DNA of 5,114 nucleotides, from positions 1 to 5,114 of the forward strand of contig CAYWTM010000172.1 of the NCBI GenBank assembly GCA_964460185.1, read 5' to 3'. The first letter of the stretch is position 1. Each line of letters starts with the position of its first letter. Below the pieces are notes generated by a model. The model was given only the letters and a program-made list of their open reading frames with translations. It did no database searches and was not told the origin of the DNA. The stretch comes from JAVJPJ01 sp040217295 (GTDB lineage: Bacteria; Pseudomonadota; Alphaproteobacteria; Rhodobacterales; Rhodobacteraceae). The position numbers were made by a program, and so were the translations under genes. Shown piece by piece: positions 1-4,962 of this stretch.

Positions 1-303
1 TTGTTCGGGGCGAATTGAAGAAACCGCGCCCATGCGTTCCATCGCATTCAGGGCATCCCGGACAGACTTGATGGGCCTGCCGCTCTGTGCCGCGATGTGG
101 GGCGTGGGCTGGTATTCGGTCGTCAGGGCCTGCCACACGTCCGCATCGACCTGCTCCGGGCGCTCTACGCGCTGCGGGGTGCGTGTGTACTGGATAGGCT
201 GGCGCAGGCGCTCGTGAACCGCTCGTTCAGACCACCGCTTGGCAAGTAATCCTCCGGCGCGGGCGGGAATGAGAACCATGTCCGGTATGCTTTGAGTGTT
301 CAT
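1..303 (-). CDS. Partial small protein with winged-helix-like DNA-binding segment (3' end cut by window)
   Basis: An open frame of exactly 101 codons runs from an ATG at 303 to the window edge with no stop, so the C-terminus is missing. Residues about 54-95 look like a winged helix-turn-helix: a first helix (DVWQALT), a second (TPHIAAQSG), then a recognition-type helix (KSVRDALNAMERMGAV) followed by what could be the start of a wing. The N-terminal 50 residues are basic and unassigned. The gene starts 14 bases after the ssb stop on the same strand, so it is probably co-transcribed with ssb. A run of eight G residues six bases before the ATG can act as ribosome binding site. Codons such as ATA, TTA and GGA near the start are unusual for the window and hint at acquired or phage-derived DNA. 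A transcription factor, replication accessory or phage protein would all fit; I cannot name the family. Confidence 0.7.
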   Translation of the reverse strand, partial: MNTQSIPDMVLIPARAGGLLAKRWSERAVHERLRQPIQYTRTPQRVERPEQVDADVWQALTTEYQPTPHIAAQSGRPIKSVRDALNAMERMGAVSSIRPEQ

Positions 304-317
304 ATCCGGCCCCCCCC

Positions 318-767
318 TTAAAACGGAATCTCGTCATCCATGCCGTCACCCGGCCTGCCGCCTAAGCCGTAGTCGGACCCGCTGGACGCGCTGCCAGTGT
401 CATCGCGGTCGCCATTCGGACCGTCCAGCATCGTCAGCACGCCATCGAAGCCCTGCAACACGACTTCCGTTGAATACCGATCCTGACCGGACTGGTCTTG
501 CCACTTGCGGGTCTGCAGCTTGCCTTCGATGTAAACCTTGGAGCCTTTGCGCAGGTATTGCTCGGCGATGCGCACCAGGCCTTCCTGGAAGATCGCCACC
601 GAATGCCATTCGGTCCTCTCGCGCCGCTCACCGGTATTGCGGTCCTTCCAGGTTTCCGATGTGGCGATGCGCAGGTTGCAGACCTTGCCGCCATTCTGGA
701 ACGACCGCACCTCCGGGTCGCGACCCAGGTTGCCGATCAAAATTACCTTGTTCACGGATCCGGCCAT
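318..767 (-). CDS. ssb: Single-stranded DNA-binding protein SSB
   Basis: This protein coats single-stranded DNA during replication, repair and recombination and recruits partner enzymes through its C-terminal tip. The 149-residue product opens with the typical SSB start (GSVNKVILIGNLGRDPEVR). Its OB fold spans residues 1 to about 112, with the aromatic DNA-stacking positions known from E. coli SSB present: Trp40, Trp54, Phe60 and Trp89. A short glycine/serine/aspartate linker (about 113-143) leads to the conserved acidic tip DDEIPF. The start at 767 is preferred over the ATG at 773 because GGAGG lies 8 bases before the former but only 2 before the latter. The linker is rather short for an alphaproteobacterial chromosomal SSB (family knowledge, not measured here), so a second, plasmid- or phage-type copy is possible. 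No LexA-type GTTC-N7-GTTC box was seen upstream. Confidence 0.96.
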   Translation of the reverse strand: MAGSVNKVILIGNLGRDPEVRSFQNGGKVCNLRIATSETWKDRNTGERRERTEWHSVAIFQEGLVRIAEQYLRKGSKVYIEGKLQTRKWQDQSGQDRYSTEVVLQGFDGVLTMLDGPNGDRDDTGSASSGSDYGLGGRPGDGMDDEIPF

Positions 768-775
768 AAGCATTT

Positions 776-780
776 CCTCC
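776..780 (-). promoter_or_regulatory. Ribosome binding site of ssb
   Basis: GGAGG on the minus strand lies 8 bases from the ATG at 767 and only 2 bases from the ATG at 773. The spacing selects the downstream ATG and the product beginning MAGSVNKV. Confidence 0.75.
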
Positions 781-959
781 CGGTCTTGATCGCCATCATG
801 CGCGCGAACCGACCCGAGTCAGCCCGGCGCGCCTTGTCGCTTAGATCATCCCGGCATGGTCAAGAAAAGGTTAAAGGCGCCCCGATCGGCAACGGGCCTG
901 GCGCGAAACGCTGGAATTCCCCCTCAAAATGCCCTACCTCTGGCGAAGACGCACCTACA

Positions 960-1541
960 ATGTCAGTGACCTGCCGCATGTTTCCACGTCTGTTACTGTC
1001 GCTCGCTTTCTCCTGCGCCCTTGCCGGCCTGGCCCAGGCCAATCCGCTTGAACGTTTCGACCGCGCGTTTTCGGTCCTCGATAACCGGGCCGCGACCCAG
1101 TACGAGTTCTCGGCCCGGTTGCGCCCCGGCGCTGAGGACGGTGATGGCGGTATCGCGCGCTTTGACGGCACTTATTCCGGCCCCTGGCTCGACGTCGCGC
1201 GCACCGCCGCCCGGCGTCACGGCATTCCCGAAGACCTTTTCTTGCGGCTTGTGGCGCAGGAATCGAACTGGAACACCGAGGCCGTCAGCAGTGCCGGCGC
1301 CCTGGGCCTGGCGCAACTCATGCCCGACACCGCCACGCTTTTGGGGGTGGATCCAAGCGATCCCAATGCAAACCTGGATGGCGGCGCGCGCTACCTGGCG
1401 CAGCAATTCCGCCGGTTCGGGCGTTGGGACCATGCGCTTGCCGCCTATAATGCCGGCCCCGAAGCGGTCGTCGCGCATCGGGGCATTCCACCCTTTCGCG
1501 AAACCCAGGACTACGTGCGGATCATCCTGGGACGCAACTGA
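960..1541 (+). CDS. Secreted lytic transglycosylase with SLT domain
   Basis: This is probably a periplasmic enzyme that cleaves the MurNAc-GlcNAc bond of peptidoglycan, forming 1,6-anhydro-MurNAc ends during wall turnover. The 193-residue product begins with an export signal: a hydrophobic stretch (LLLSLAFSCALAGLA) ending in a likely cleavage site after AQA at residue 27. Residues about 75-190 form a soluble lytic transglycosylase (SLT, lysozyme-like) domain. Its catalytic Glu101 lies in the QESNWN motif, followed by GLAQLMP at 116-122 and AYNAGP at 162-167. All three signature motifs are intact, so the enzyme should be active. The ATG at 978, giving a 187-residue form beginning MFPRLLL, is about equally plausible, as neither start has a strong ribosome binding site. 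The open frame continues upstream over ssb, but that part is antisense shadow. The gene is divergent from ssb and convergent with the next gene; it looks monocistronic. The natural substrate form and any partner are not evident. Confidence 0.92.
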   Translation: MSVTCRMFPRLLLSLAFSCALAGLAQANPLERFDRAFSVLDNRAATQYEFSARLRPGAEDGDGGIARFDGTYSGPWLDVARTAARRHGIPEDLFLRLVAQESNWNTEAVSSAGALGLAQLMPDTATLLGVDPSDPNANLDGGARYLAQQFRRFGRWDHALAAYNAGPEAVVAHRGIPPFRETQDYVRIILGRN

Positions 1542-1565
1542 GCCCGGCCTTGGCGCGGCTCGGTG

Positions 1566-1790
1566 TCACGGCTCGGCCGGTTCCGATCCCATCGCGACCA
1601 GCCGTGCGCGCAGAACATGCATGCGGCTGTCGCCCGCCTCCAACGCGAACACGTAGGCATGGGTCAGGTAAAAGGCCGCGGCCACACCGGTATTGGCCGT
1701 GGCGGCCGCGGCATACAGCGTGATCAGACCCTGCCGGTCCCCGGCCTCATGCGCGGCAAGCAGGGCCGCGTCCAGCTCTGACCGGGTCAC
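1566..1790 (-). CDS. 74-residue helical protein of unknown function, coupled to the Rieske oxygenase
   Basis: I do not recognise this protein. It starts with GTG at 1790, and that GTG overlaps the TGA stop of the oxygenase gene as GTGA. This four-base overlap strongly suggests translational coupling and co-production. The sequence is alanine-rich and should be mostly alpha-helical: helix 1 near residues 3-15 (SELDAALLAAHEA), then GD, helix 2 (LITLYAAAATA), helix 3 (VAAAFYLTHAYVFALEAGD), and a last basic helix (MHVLRARLVAMG). The repeated pattern of helix, AGD turn, helix resembles a TPR or SEL1-like hairpin, but it is too short for certainty. There is no signal peptide, no cysteine and no metal motif. 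A role as a small accessory or stabilising partner of the oxygenase is inference from gene position only. Confidence 0.8.
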   Translation of the reverse strand: MTRSELDAALLAAHEAGDRQGLITLYAAAATANTGVAAAFYLTHAYVFALEAGDSRMHVLRARLVAMGSEPAEP

Positions 1791-2938
1791 GGCGTATCCG
1801 CGTCGGCCATTCTGCTGGCGATCCAGGCGTGGAAGCAATGGGTCGGCCCGTCCATGGCCGGCGAAAACCGTCCGCCGTCGAAACCGGCCGCCGCCCGCCC
1901 GCGCTGCATACCTTCGACGACGAAGACATCCTCGACGAACACGCCCTCCCAAAGCTTCGCGTTCTTCGCGCGCAGGGTCTCGTCGGTGTCGGTCGTGGGG
2001 TAATAGATATGCACGTGTTCGCGGGTCTGCATGTGGCTGACAGGTTCGAGGATGATGGCGTAGGCGTGGTCCCGGTGCACCCCGAGCAGGACATTGGGGT
2101 AGAGCGCCACGTATTCCGCGCCCGTGTCCCATTTGTCGGACAGGCCGGGGAAGTCGGGAAAGGTTCCGCCATCGGTGCCGGTCAGCTGCCGGTAGACGTA
2201 TGTGCCCTGGCCCGAATACCGGCCGGGCGCCTCGATGTGATAATGGTCCTCCAGGCGGGAATAGCTGTTCAGGCCGGGATGAACCCAGGGCAGGTGGTAG
2301 CTTTCGCAATAGTTTTCGACCGCCAGTTTCCAGTTCGTCGCCACGTCCAGGACAAAGGTGCTTTCCGGTCCACCATGATGGATCGGCTGGTCGAACTCGG
2401 CCCATCGGGCGATCAGGTCGGCGTGGATCTCCTCGAACGGGGCAGCCTCGCCCGACAGGTTCACAAAGACGATGTCGCGCCAGACTTGGGTCGCCACCGG
2501 CAGCAGGCCAAGCGTGGCGCGGTCGATGCCGGAATGGGTGTTCTGCCCGGGCCCGCCCACATGGGGCGTGGCGACAAGGCGGCCGTTCTTGGCATAGCAC
2601 CACGAATGATAGGCGCAGCGGATCGCGCCTTCGATCTTGCGGGGCTCTTCGACAAGGATCATGCCGCGATGCCGGCAGACATTGTAGAAGACCCGCACCA
2701 TCCCTTCGTCATCGCGCAGCAACAAAAGCGGCTGGCCCAGGAAACTGATCGGCTTGGCATCGCCCGGTTCCGGCACGTCGGCCCCCACCGCGATGGCCGA
2801 CCATGTGGTTTCCAGCGCCGCGCGGTTTTCGGCCGTGATGGTGGCGGGATCGGTGTAATGCGCGTTCGGCAGTCCGTGGGCGCGGTCGATGGGGGCCATC
2901 ACATCGGCGAGGGGTGAGGGGCGGTGATCTTCGGGCAT
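1787..2938 (-). CDS. Rieske [2Fe-2S] non-haem iron oxygenase, alpha subunit
   Basis: This is a cytoplasmic oxygenase that uses O2 and electrons from a separate reductase to hydroxylate or demethylate a small organic substrate. The 383-residue product has a Rieske domain with ligands C88-x-H90 and C108-x2-H111. Its catalytic domain has the mononuclear iron ligands Glu212, His215 and His220 in NYCESYHLPWVHP and a probable third ligand, Asp337, in EDVFVVEGMQRG. The overall layout and C-terminal pattern (GMQRG, then FHAWIASRM) recall the branch containing glycine betaine monooxygenase GbcA, stachydrine demethylase and choline monooxygenase; the real substrate cannot be read from the sequence. The start at 2938 is chosen because GGAG lies 8 bases upstream; the open frame extends further but without support, and the ATG at 2899 lacks a ribosome site. 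The 74-residue gene overlaps its stop; the sigma gene ends 106 bases upstream. No ferredoxin or reductase gene is in the window. Confidence 0.93.
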   Translation of the reverse strand: MPEDHRPSPLADVMAPIDRAHGLPNAHYTDPATITAENRAALETTWSAIAVGADVPEPGDAKPISFLGQPLLLLRDDEGMVRVFYNVCRHRGMILVEEPRKIEGAIRCAYHSWCYAKNGRLVATPHVGGPGQNTHSGIDRATLGLLPVATQVWRDIVFVNLSGEAAPFEEIHADLIARWAEFDQPIHHGGPESTFVLDVATNWKLAVENYCESYHLPWVHPGLNSYSRLEDHYHIEAPGRYSGQGTYVYRQLTGTDGGTFPDFPGLSDKWDTGAEYVALYPNVLLGVHRDHAYAIILEPVSHMQTREHVHIYYPTTDTDETLRAKNAKLWEGVFVEDVFVVEGMQRGRAAAGFDGGRFSPAMDGPTHCFHAWIASRMADADTP

Positions 2939-2970
2939 GGTCGTGGCTCCGGCTGAACTGACCTTGCCAT

Positions 2971-2995
2971 CGTCGGGGCGCCGCGACGGGCCGTC
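2971..2995 (-). other. Two overlapping, mutually exclusive short dyads in the sigma-oxygenase gap
   Basis: CGTCG at 2971-2975 can pair with CGACG at 2984-2988, or GACGG at 2985-2989 can pair with CCGTC at 2991-2995. The two stems share bases and so exclude one another. They sit in the leader of the oxygenase gene, 33-57 bases upstream of its ATG. In GC-rich DNA such short stems arise by chance, so this is only a weak hint of leader control. Confidence 0.2.
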
Positions 2996-3044
2996 TGGCA
3001 CAACAGCGACATCACACGCTTCGGACAAGACGCTCCGGTCCCGT

Positions 3045-3596
3045 TCAGGGGGCGTCGGCATGGTCGAGCATCCCGTGGAGCGGCGCGTCCGACGGCAGGC
3101 CCAGGGCTGCGCGCAACGCCTTGCGCCCGCGCGACAGCCGCGAGGTGACGGTGCCGATCGGAAGGCCGGTCGCCGCGACGATCTCGGCGTAGCTCATCCC
3201 GTCGATGGCGCGCATCCGCAACAGGCTCTGCTGATCGTCGGGCAGACCGGTCAGAGCGCGCATGACTTCGGAAGCGGCGATATGCGTCTCTGCCGGGCTG
3301 TCGCGGCTGGCGGTGTCGCAAGCATCGGTCTTGCCGTCGCCCGGCGGCGGGGCAGGGCGGCTGCGTGCGCTGTTGCGCAACGTGGCGAACGCGTAGGCCC
3401 GCAGATCGTCGATCGGGGTGGCATCACTGTGACCTGTCTGCGTCATGGCCAGGCGCGACCAGACTTTCAGGAGCGTTTCCTGAACCAGGTCATCGGCGTC
3501 GTCGTAGGACCGGCTCAGACGGCGCGCCGTGCGCCTGAGATCAGGCAACAGCGCCATGAACGCACGAGAGGTGGGCGGCAGGCGGGACGACGTCAC
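3045..3596 (-). CDS. ECF-type RNA polymerase sigma factor (sigma-70 family)
   Basis: This protein should direct RNA polymerase to a small set of promoters in response to an unknown signal. The 183-residue product has sigma region 2 at about 14-80, including DDADDLVQETLLKVWSRL (region 2.2, core binding) and DLRAYAFATLRNSARSR. A proline/aspartate-rich linker follows at about 81-110. Region 4 (about 115-165) carries the LPDDQQSLLRMRAIDGMSYAEIV and GLPIGTVTSRLSRGRKAL helix-turn-helix segments that read the -35 element. Regions 1 and 3 are absent, as in ECF factors. The start is GTG at 3596, with GGAG ten bases upstream; an ATG at 3557 (residue 14) is possible but has no good ribosome site. No anti-sigma gene adjoins it: downstream is the oxygenase and upstream, divergent, is the EF-hand gene. 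The exact ECF group and target promoters are unknown. Confidence 0.93.
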   Translation of the reverse strand: MTSSRLPPTSRAFMALLPDLRRTARRLSRSYDDADDLVQETLLKVWSRLAMTQTGHSDATPIDDLRAYAFATLRNSARSRPAPPPGDGKTDACDTASRDSPAETHIAASEVMRALTGLPDDQQSLLRMRAIDGMSYAEIVAATGLPIGTVTSRLSRGRKALRAALGLPSDAPLHGMLDHADAP

Positions 3597-3610
3597 GAAA
3601 GGGGCGCTCC

Positions 3611-3638
3611 GAGTGCGGGAAGCCGGGTTGACGCACTC
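3611..3638. repeat. Inverted repeat, 7-base arms with 14-base spacer, next to sigma gene start
   Basis: GAGTGCG at 3611-3617 is the exact inverse complement of CGCACTC at 3632-3638. The arm centres are 21 bases apart, about two helical turns, which suits a dimeric DNA-binding protein. The dyad directly abuts the ribosome site of the sigma gene (GGAG at 3607-3610, minus strand), so it could be an operator or a leader-RNA hairpin. Chance occurrence in GC-rich DNA is possible. Confidence 0.4.
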
Positions 3639-3641
3639 AGC

Positions 3642-3669
3642 CCCGGTTTGCAGTCACACGGCAACCGGG
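3642..3669. repeat. Second inverted repeat with the same 7-14-7 geometry
   Basis: CCCGGTT at 3642-3648 is the exact inverse complement of AACCGGG at 3663-3669, again with a 14-base spacer. It begins three bases after the first dyad ends, so the two are placed in tandem with a 31-base period. The arm sequences differ from those of the first dyad, so one and the same binding protein is not obvious. Confidence 0.35.
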
Positions 3670-3741
3670 AGCGGCGCCGGCTGCGGCAGTGGGCCAAACC
3701 CCGCCGGGGCGCCTCTGGCATGTGGGCGGGCGAAGGCCTAT

Positions 3742-3751
3742 GGCAATTGCC
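3742..3751. promoter_or_regulatory. Perfect 10-base palindrome GGCAATTGCC
   Basis: A perfect palindrome near the middle of the divergent intergenic region with an AT-rich core in GC-rich surroundings. It could be a regulator half-site pair, but nothing else supports this and there is no second copy in the window that I noticed. Confidence 0.2.
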
Positions 3752-3938
3752 TCGGCGGGAGATTGCGCGCCGTCACCCAGTCCTCCGGCGAAGGGTCGCC
3801 CATGGCCTGACCCCGCGCCCGTGGCGGGGAAGGAAACGCCGCGAATCCGGTCTTCACCTACAGATGCGCCGGCCAGGTCAACCACGTGAATCGGGCCGGG
3901 GTATCGCCAATGTGAAACCAGACCAGGAGTTCCCGCAT

Positions 3939-4223
3939 ATGAAATCCGACTTCACGAAGACATCCCGCAAGACCGGCCGCCCCTATCATGCCGTGGCGCT
4001 GGCCGCGCTGTTCACTGGCATGGTCGGCGCAGGCCATGCCATGGCGCAGGCCGAAACGCTCGATGGCGATGGGGATGGCATGGTGAGCTATACCGAGCTT
4101 TTGATGGCGATGCCCGACATCACCGAGGCCGAGTTCCAGGCGCTCGACGCCAATGCAGATGGCTTGCTGGACAATGATGAACTGACGACCGCGAAAGATG
4201 CGGGCCTGATCACGGCCGGCTGA
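3939..4223 (+). CDS. Small exported EF-hand calcium-binding protein
   Basis: The 94-residue product has a positively charged start, a hydrophobic segment (AVALAALFTGMVGAG, about 18-32) and a likely signal peptidase site after AMAQA near residue 38. The mature protein of about 56 residues should therefore be periplasmic or secreted. It consists almost entirely of a pair of EF-hands. Loop 1 is residues 42-53, with D42, D44, D46, G47, S50 and E53 in the canonical ligand positions. Loop 2 is residues 70-81, with D70, N72, D74, G75, D78 and E81. Both loops are complete, so calcium binding is expected; a calcium sensor or buffer role is inference. The ATG at 3939 is chosen because AGGAG ends nine bases upstream and the signal peptide follows directly; the longer upstream frame is the antisense shadow of the sigma gene. 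The gene is divergent from the ECF sigma gene, which might control it. Confidence 0.92.
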   Translation: MKSDFTKTSRKTGRPYHAVALAALFTGMVGAGHAMAQAETLDGDGDGMVSYTELLMAMPDITEAEFQALDANADGLLDNDELTTAKDAGLITAG

Positions 4224-4244
4224 TCCCGTCCGGATCAAGGCGGG

Positions 4245-4269
4245 CGCGGGGCCTGGCAGGTGCCCCGCG
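4245..4269. terminator. GC-rich hairpin between the convergent EF-hand and ilvN genes
   Basis: CGCGGGGC at 4245-4252 pairs perfectly with GCCCCGCG at 4262-4269, leaving a nine-base loop. It lies 21 bases after the EF-hand stop and 68 bases beyond the ilvN stop, so it could end transcription from both sides. Only a weak T-rich stretch follows on the plus strand (TCTGTCCTGT), so termination strength is uncertain. A smaller six-base stem, TGATCC/GGATCA (4221-4226, 4232-4237), overlaps the EF-hand stop codon. Confidence 0.5.
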
Positions 4270-4337
4270 TCTGTCCTGTCGGGTGCCAGACCCCTCCGGG
4301 TCCGTCGCCCAGAATTCGGGCGAGGCATTGGCCGGTT

Positions 4338-4898
4338 TCAAACGCCCCGTGCGATGGCCGCGACGCCGGTGCGGGCCAGGCGCACATCACCCAGGGGGCG
4401 CATCAGTTCCACGAAGGCATCGACCTTTTCGGGGGTGCCGGTGATCTCGAAGACAAAGCTCTCAAGTGTCGAGTCCACCACATTGGCGCGAAAGATCTCG
4501 GCGATGCGCAACGCCTCGACCCTGTGTTCGCCCTTGGCGATCACCTTGATCAGCGACAATTCGCGGCTGACGAAGGGGCCTTCCACGGTCAGATCTGCAA
4601 CTTCGTGGACGGGAACCATGCGTTCCAGCTGCATCTTGATCTGGTTGATCACCTGCGGCGTTCCGCTGGTGACGATGGTGATGCGCGACCGGTGCCCGGT
4701 GTGATCAACCTCGGCCACGGTCAGGCTTTCGATATTGTAGCCCCGGCCGGAAAACAGGCCGATGACGCGCGCCAGCACACCGGGTTCGTTTTCGACCAGC
4801 ACGGCCAGCGTATGGGTTTCGATCGCGTCCGACATATGGCTGCGAAGGTCATAGGCGGAGTGGCTGCTGGAGCCTTGTTCGATTTTTAGCGGGGACAT
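4338..4898 (-). CDS. ilvN: Acetolactate synthase small (regulatory) subunit
   Basis: This is the regulatory subunit of acetohydroxyacid synthase, which condenses pyruvate with pyruvate or 2-oxobutyrate in the first common step of valine, leucine and isoleucine synthesis. It activates the catalytic subunit and confers feedback inhibition, usually by valine. The 186-residue product has an N-terminal extension of about 27 residues, an ACT domain at about 28-104 and the typical C-terminal small-subunit domain from about 110 onward. In the ACT domain (ENEPGVLARVIGLFSGRGYN), Asn37, Gly40 and Asn55 match the valine-response positions Asn11, Gly14 and Asn29 of E. coli IlvH, so feedback control appears intact. 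AGGAAGG at 4905-4911, six bases upstream, supports the start at 4898; an internal ATG at residue 22 would remove only the extension. It lies 64 bases after ilvB in the same direction. The name ilvH is also used for this family. Confidence 0.97.
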   Translation of the reverse strand: MSPLKIEQGSSSHSAYDLRSHMSDAIETHTLAVLVENEPGVLARVIGLFSGRGYNIESLTVAEVDHTGHRSRITIVTSGTPQVINQIKMQLERMVPVHEVADLTVEGPFVSRELSLIKVIAKGEHRVEALRIAEIFRANVVDSTLESFVFEITGTPEKVDAFVELMRPLGDVRLARTGVAAIARGV

Positions 4899-4922
4899 GT
4901 CCTGCCTTCCTGTATCAAGGGT

Positions 4923-4947
4923 GCCCCCGCATCACATGCGTCGGGGC
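4923..4947. other. Hairpin in the ilvB-ilvN intercistronic gap
   Basis: GCCCC (4923-4927) pairs with GGGGC (4943-4947), and CGCAT (4928-4932) pairs with ATGCG (4936-4940). This leaves a three-base loop and a two-base bulge (4941-4942). No T-run follows in the direction of transcription, and the ilvN ribosome site comes soon after. It is more likely an RNA processing or stability element, or partial attenuation, than a full terminator. Confidence 0.45.
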
Positions 4948-4962
4948 CCCTTCGTGATCGTT

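Larger units (their letters stand above)
3597..3938. other. Divergent intergenic region between sigma factor and EF-hand genes
   Basis: These 342 bases hold no convincing gene; the open frames across it lack ribosome sites and recognisable protein features. It should carry the promoters of both divergent genes, but I could not pick clear -35/-10 pairs or an ECF-type promoter. It contains two tandem 7-14-7 dyads next to the sigma gene, a perfect 10-base palindrome GGCAATTGCC at 3742-3751, and a 6-base stem CCCCGC/GCGGGG (3811-3816, 3824-3829). On the EF-hand side is the AGGAG ribosome site at 3925-3929. Confidence 0.7.

Noticed and set aside
856..861. TTGACC (minus strand, + strand GGTCAA) as the -35 of the ssb promoter
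   Set aside because: No -10-like hexamer lies at 16-18 bases spacing.
498..959. Upstream extension of the transglycosylase frame to 498
   Set aside because: It overlaps ssb in antisense and would put 154 unrelated residues before a well-formed signal peptide.
956..961. TACAAT as a possible -10 element for the transglycosylase gene
   Set aside because: No acceptable -35 element lies 16-18 bases upstream, and the box overlaps one of the candidate start codons.
1540..1561. Stem GAGCC/GGCTC at the junction of the convergent genes as a terminator
   Set aside because: The stem has only five base pairs and there is no T-run on either side.
1791..2603. Minus-strand frame continuing upstream of the 74-residue gene
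   Set aside because: It is an alternative frame of the oxygenase gene. The GTG at 1790 coupled to the oxygenase stop is a natural start for the small gene.
1829..2917. Long plus-strand open frame of 362 codons opposite the oxygenase gene
   Set aside because: It mirrors the oxygenase gene in GC-rich DNA, where antisense frames stay open by codon bias. It shows no recognisable domain, and the minus-strand protein has all its iron ligands.
3910..3915. ATGTGA start-stop mini-ORF before the EF-hand gene
   Set aside because: No ribosome site precedes it, and a six-base match of this kind is expected by chance.
2937..3938. Plus-strand frame running through the sigma gene and continuous with the EF-hand gene
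   Set aside because: The part upstream of 3939 is antisense to the sigma gene plus non-coding DNA, with low-complexity arginine-rich translation. A clear ribosome site and signal peptide begin at 3939.
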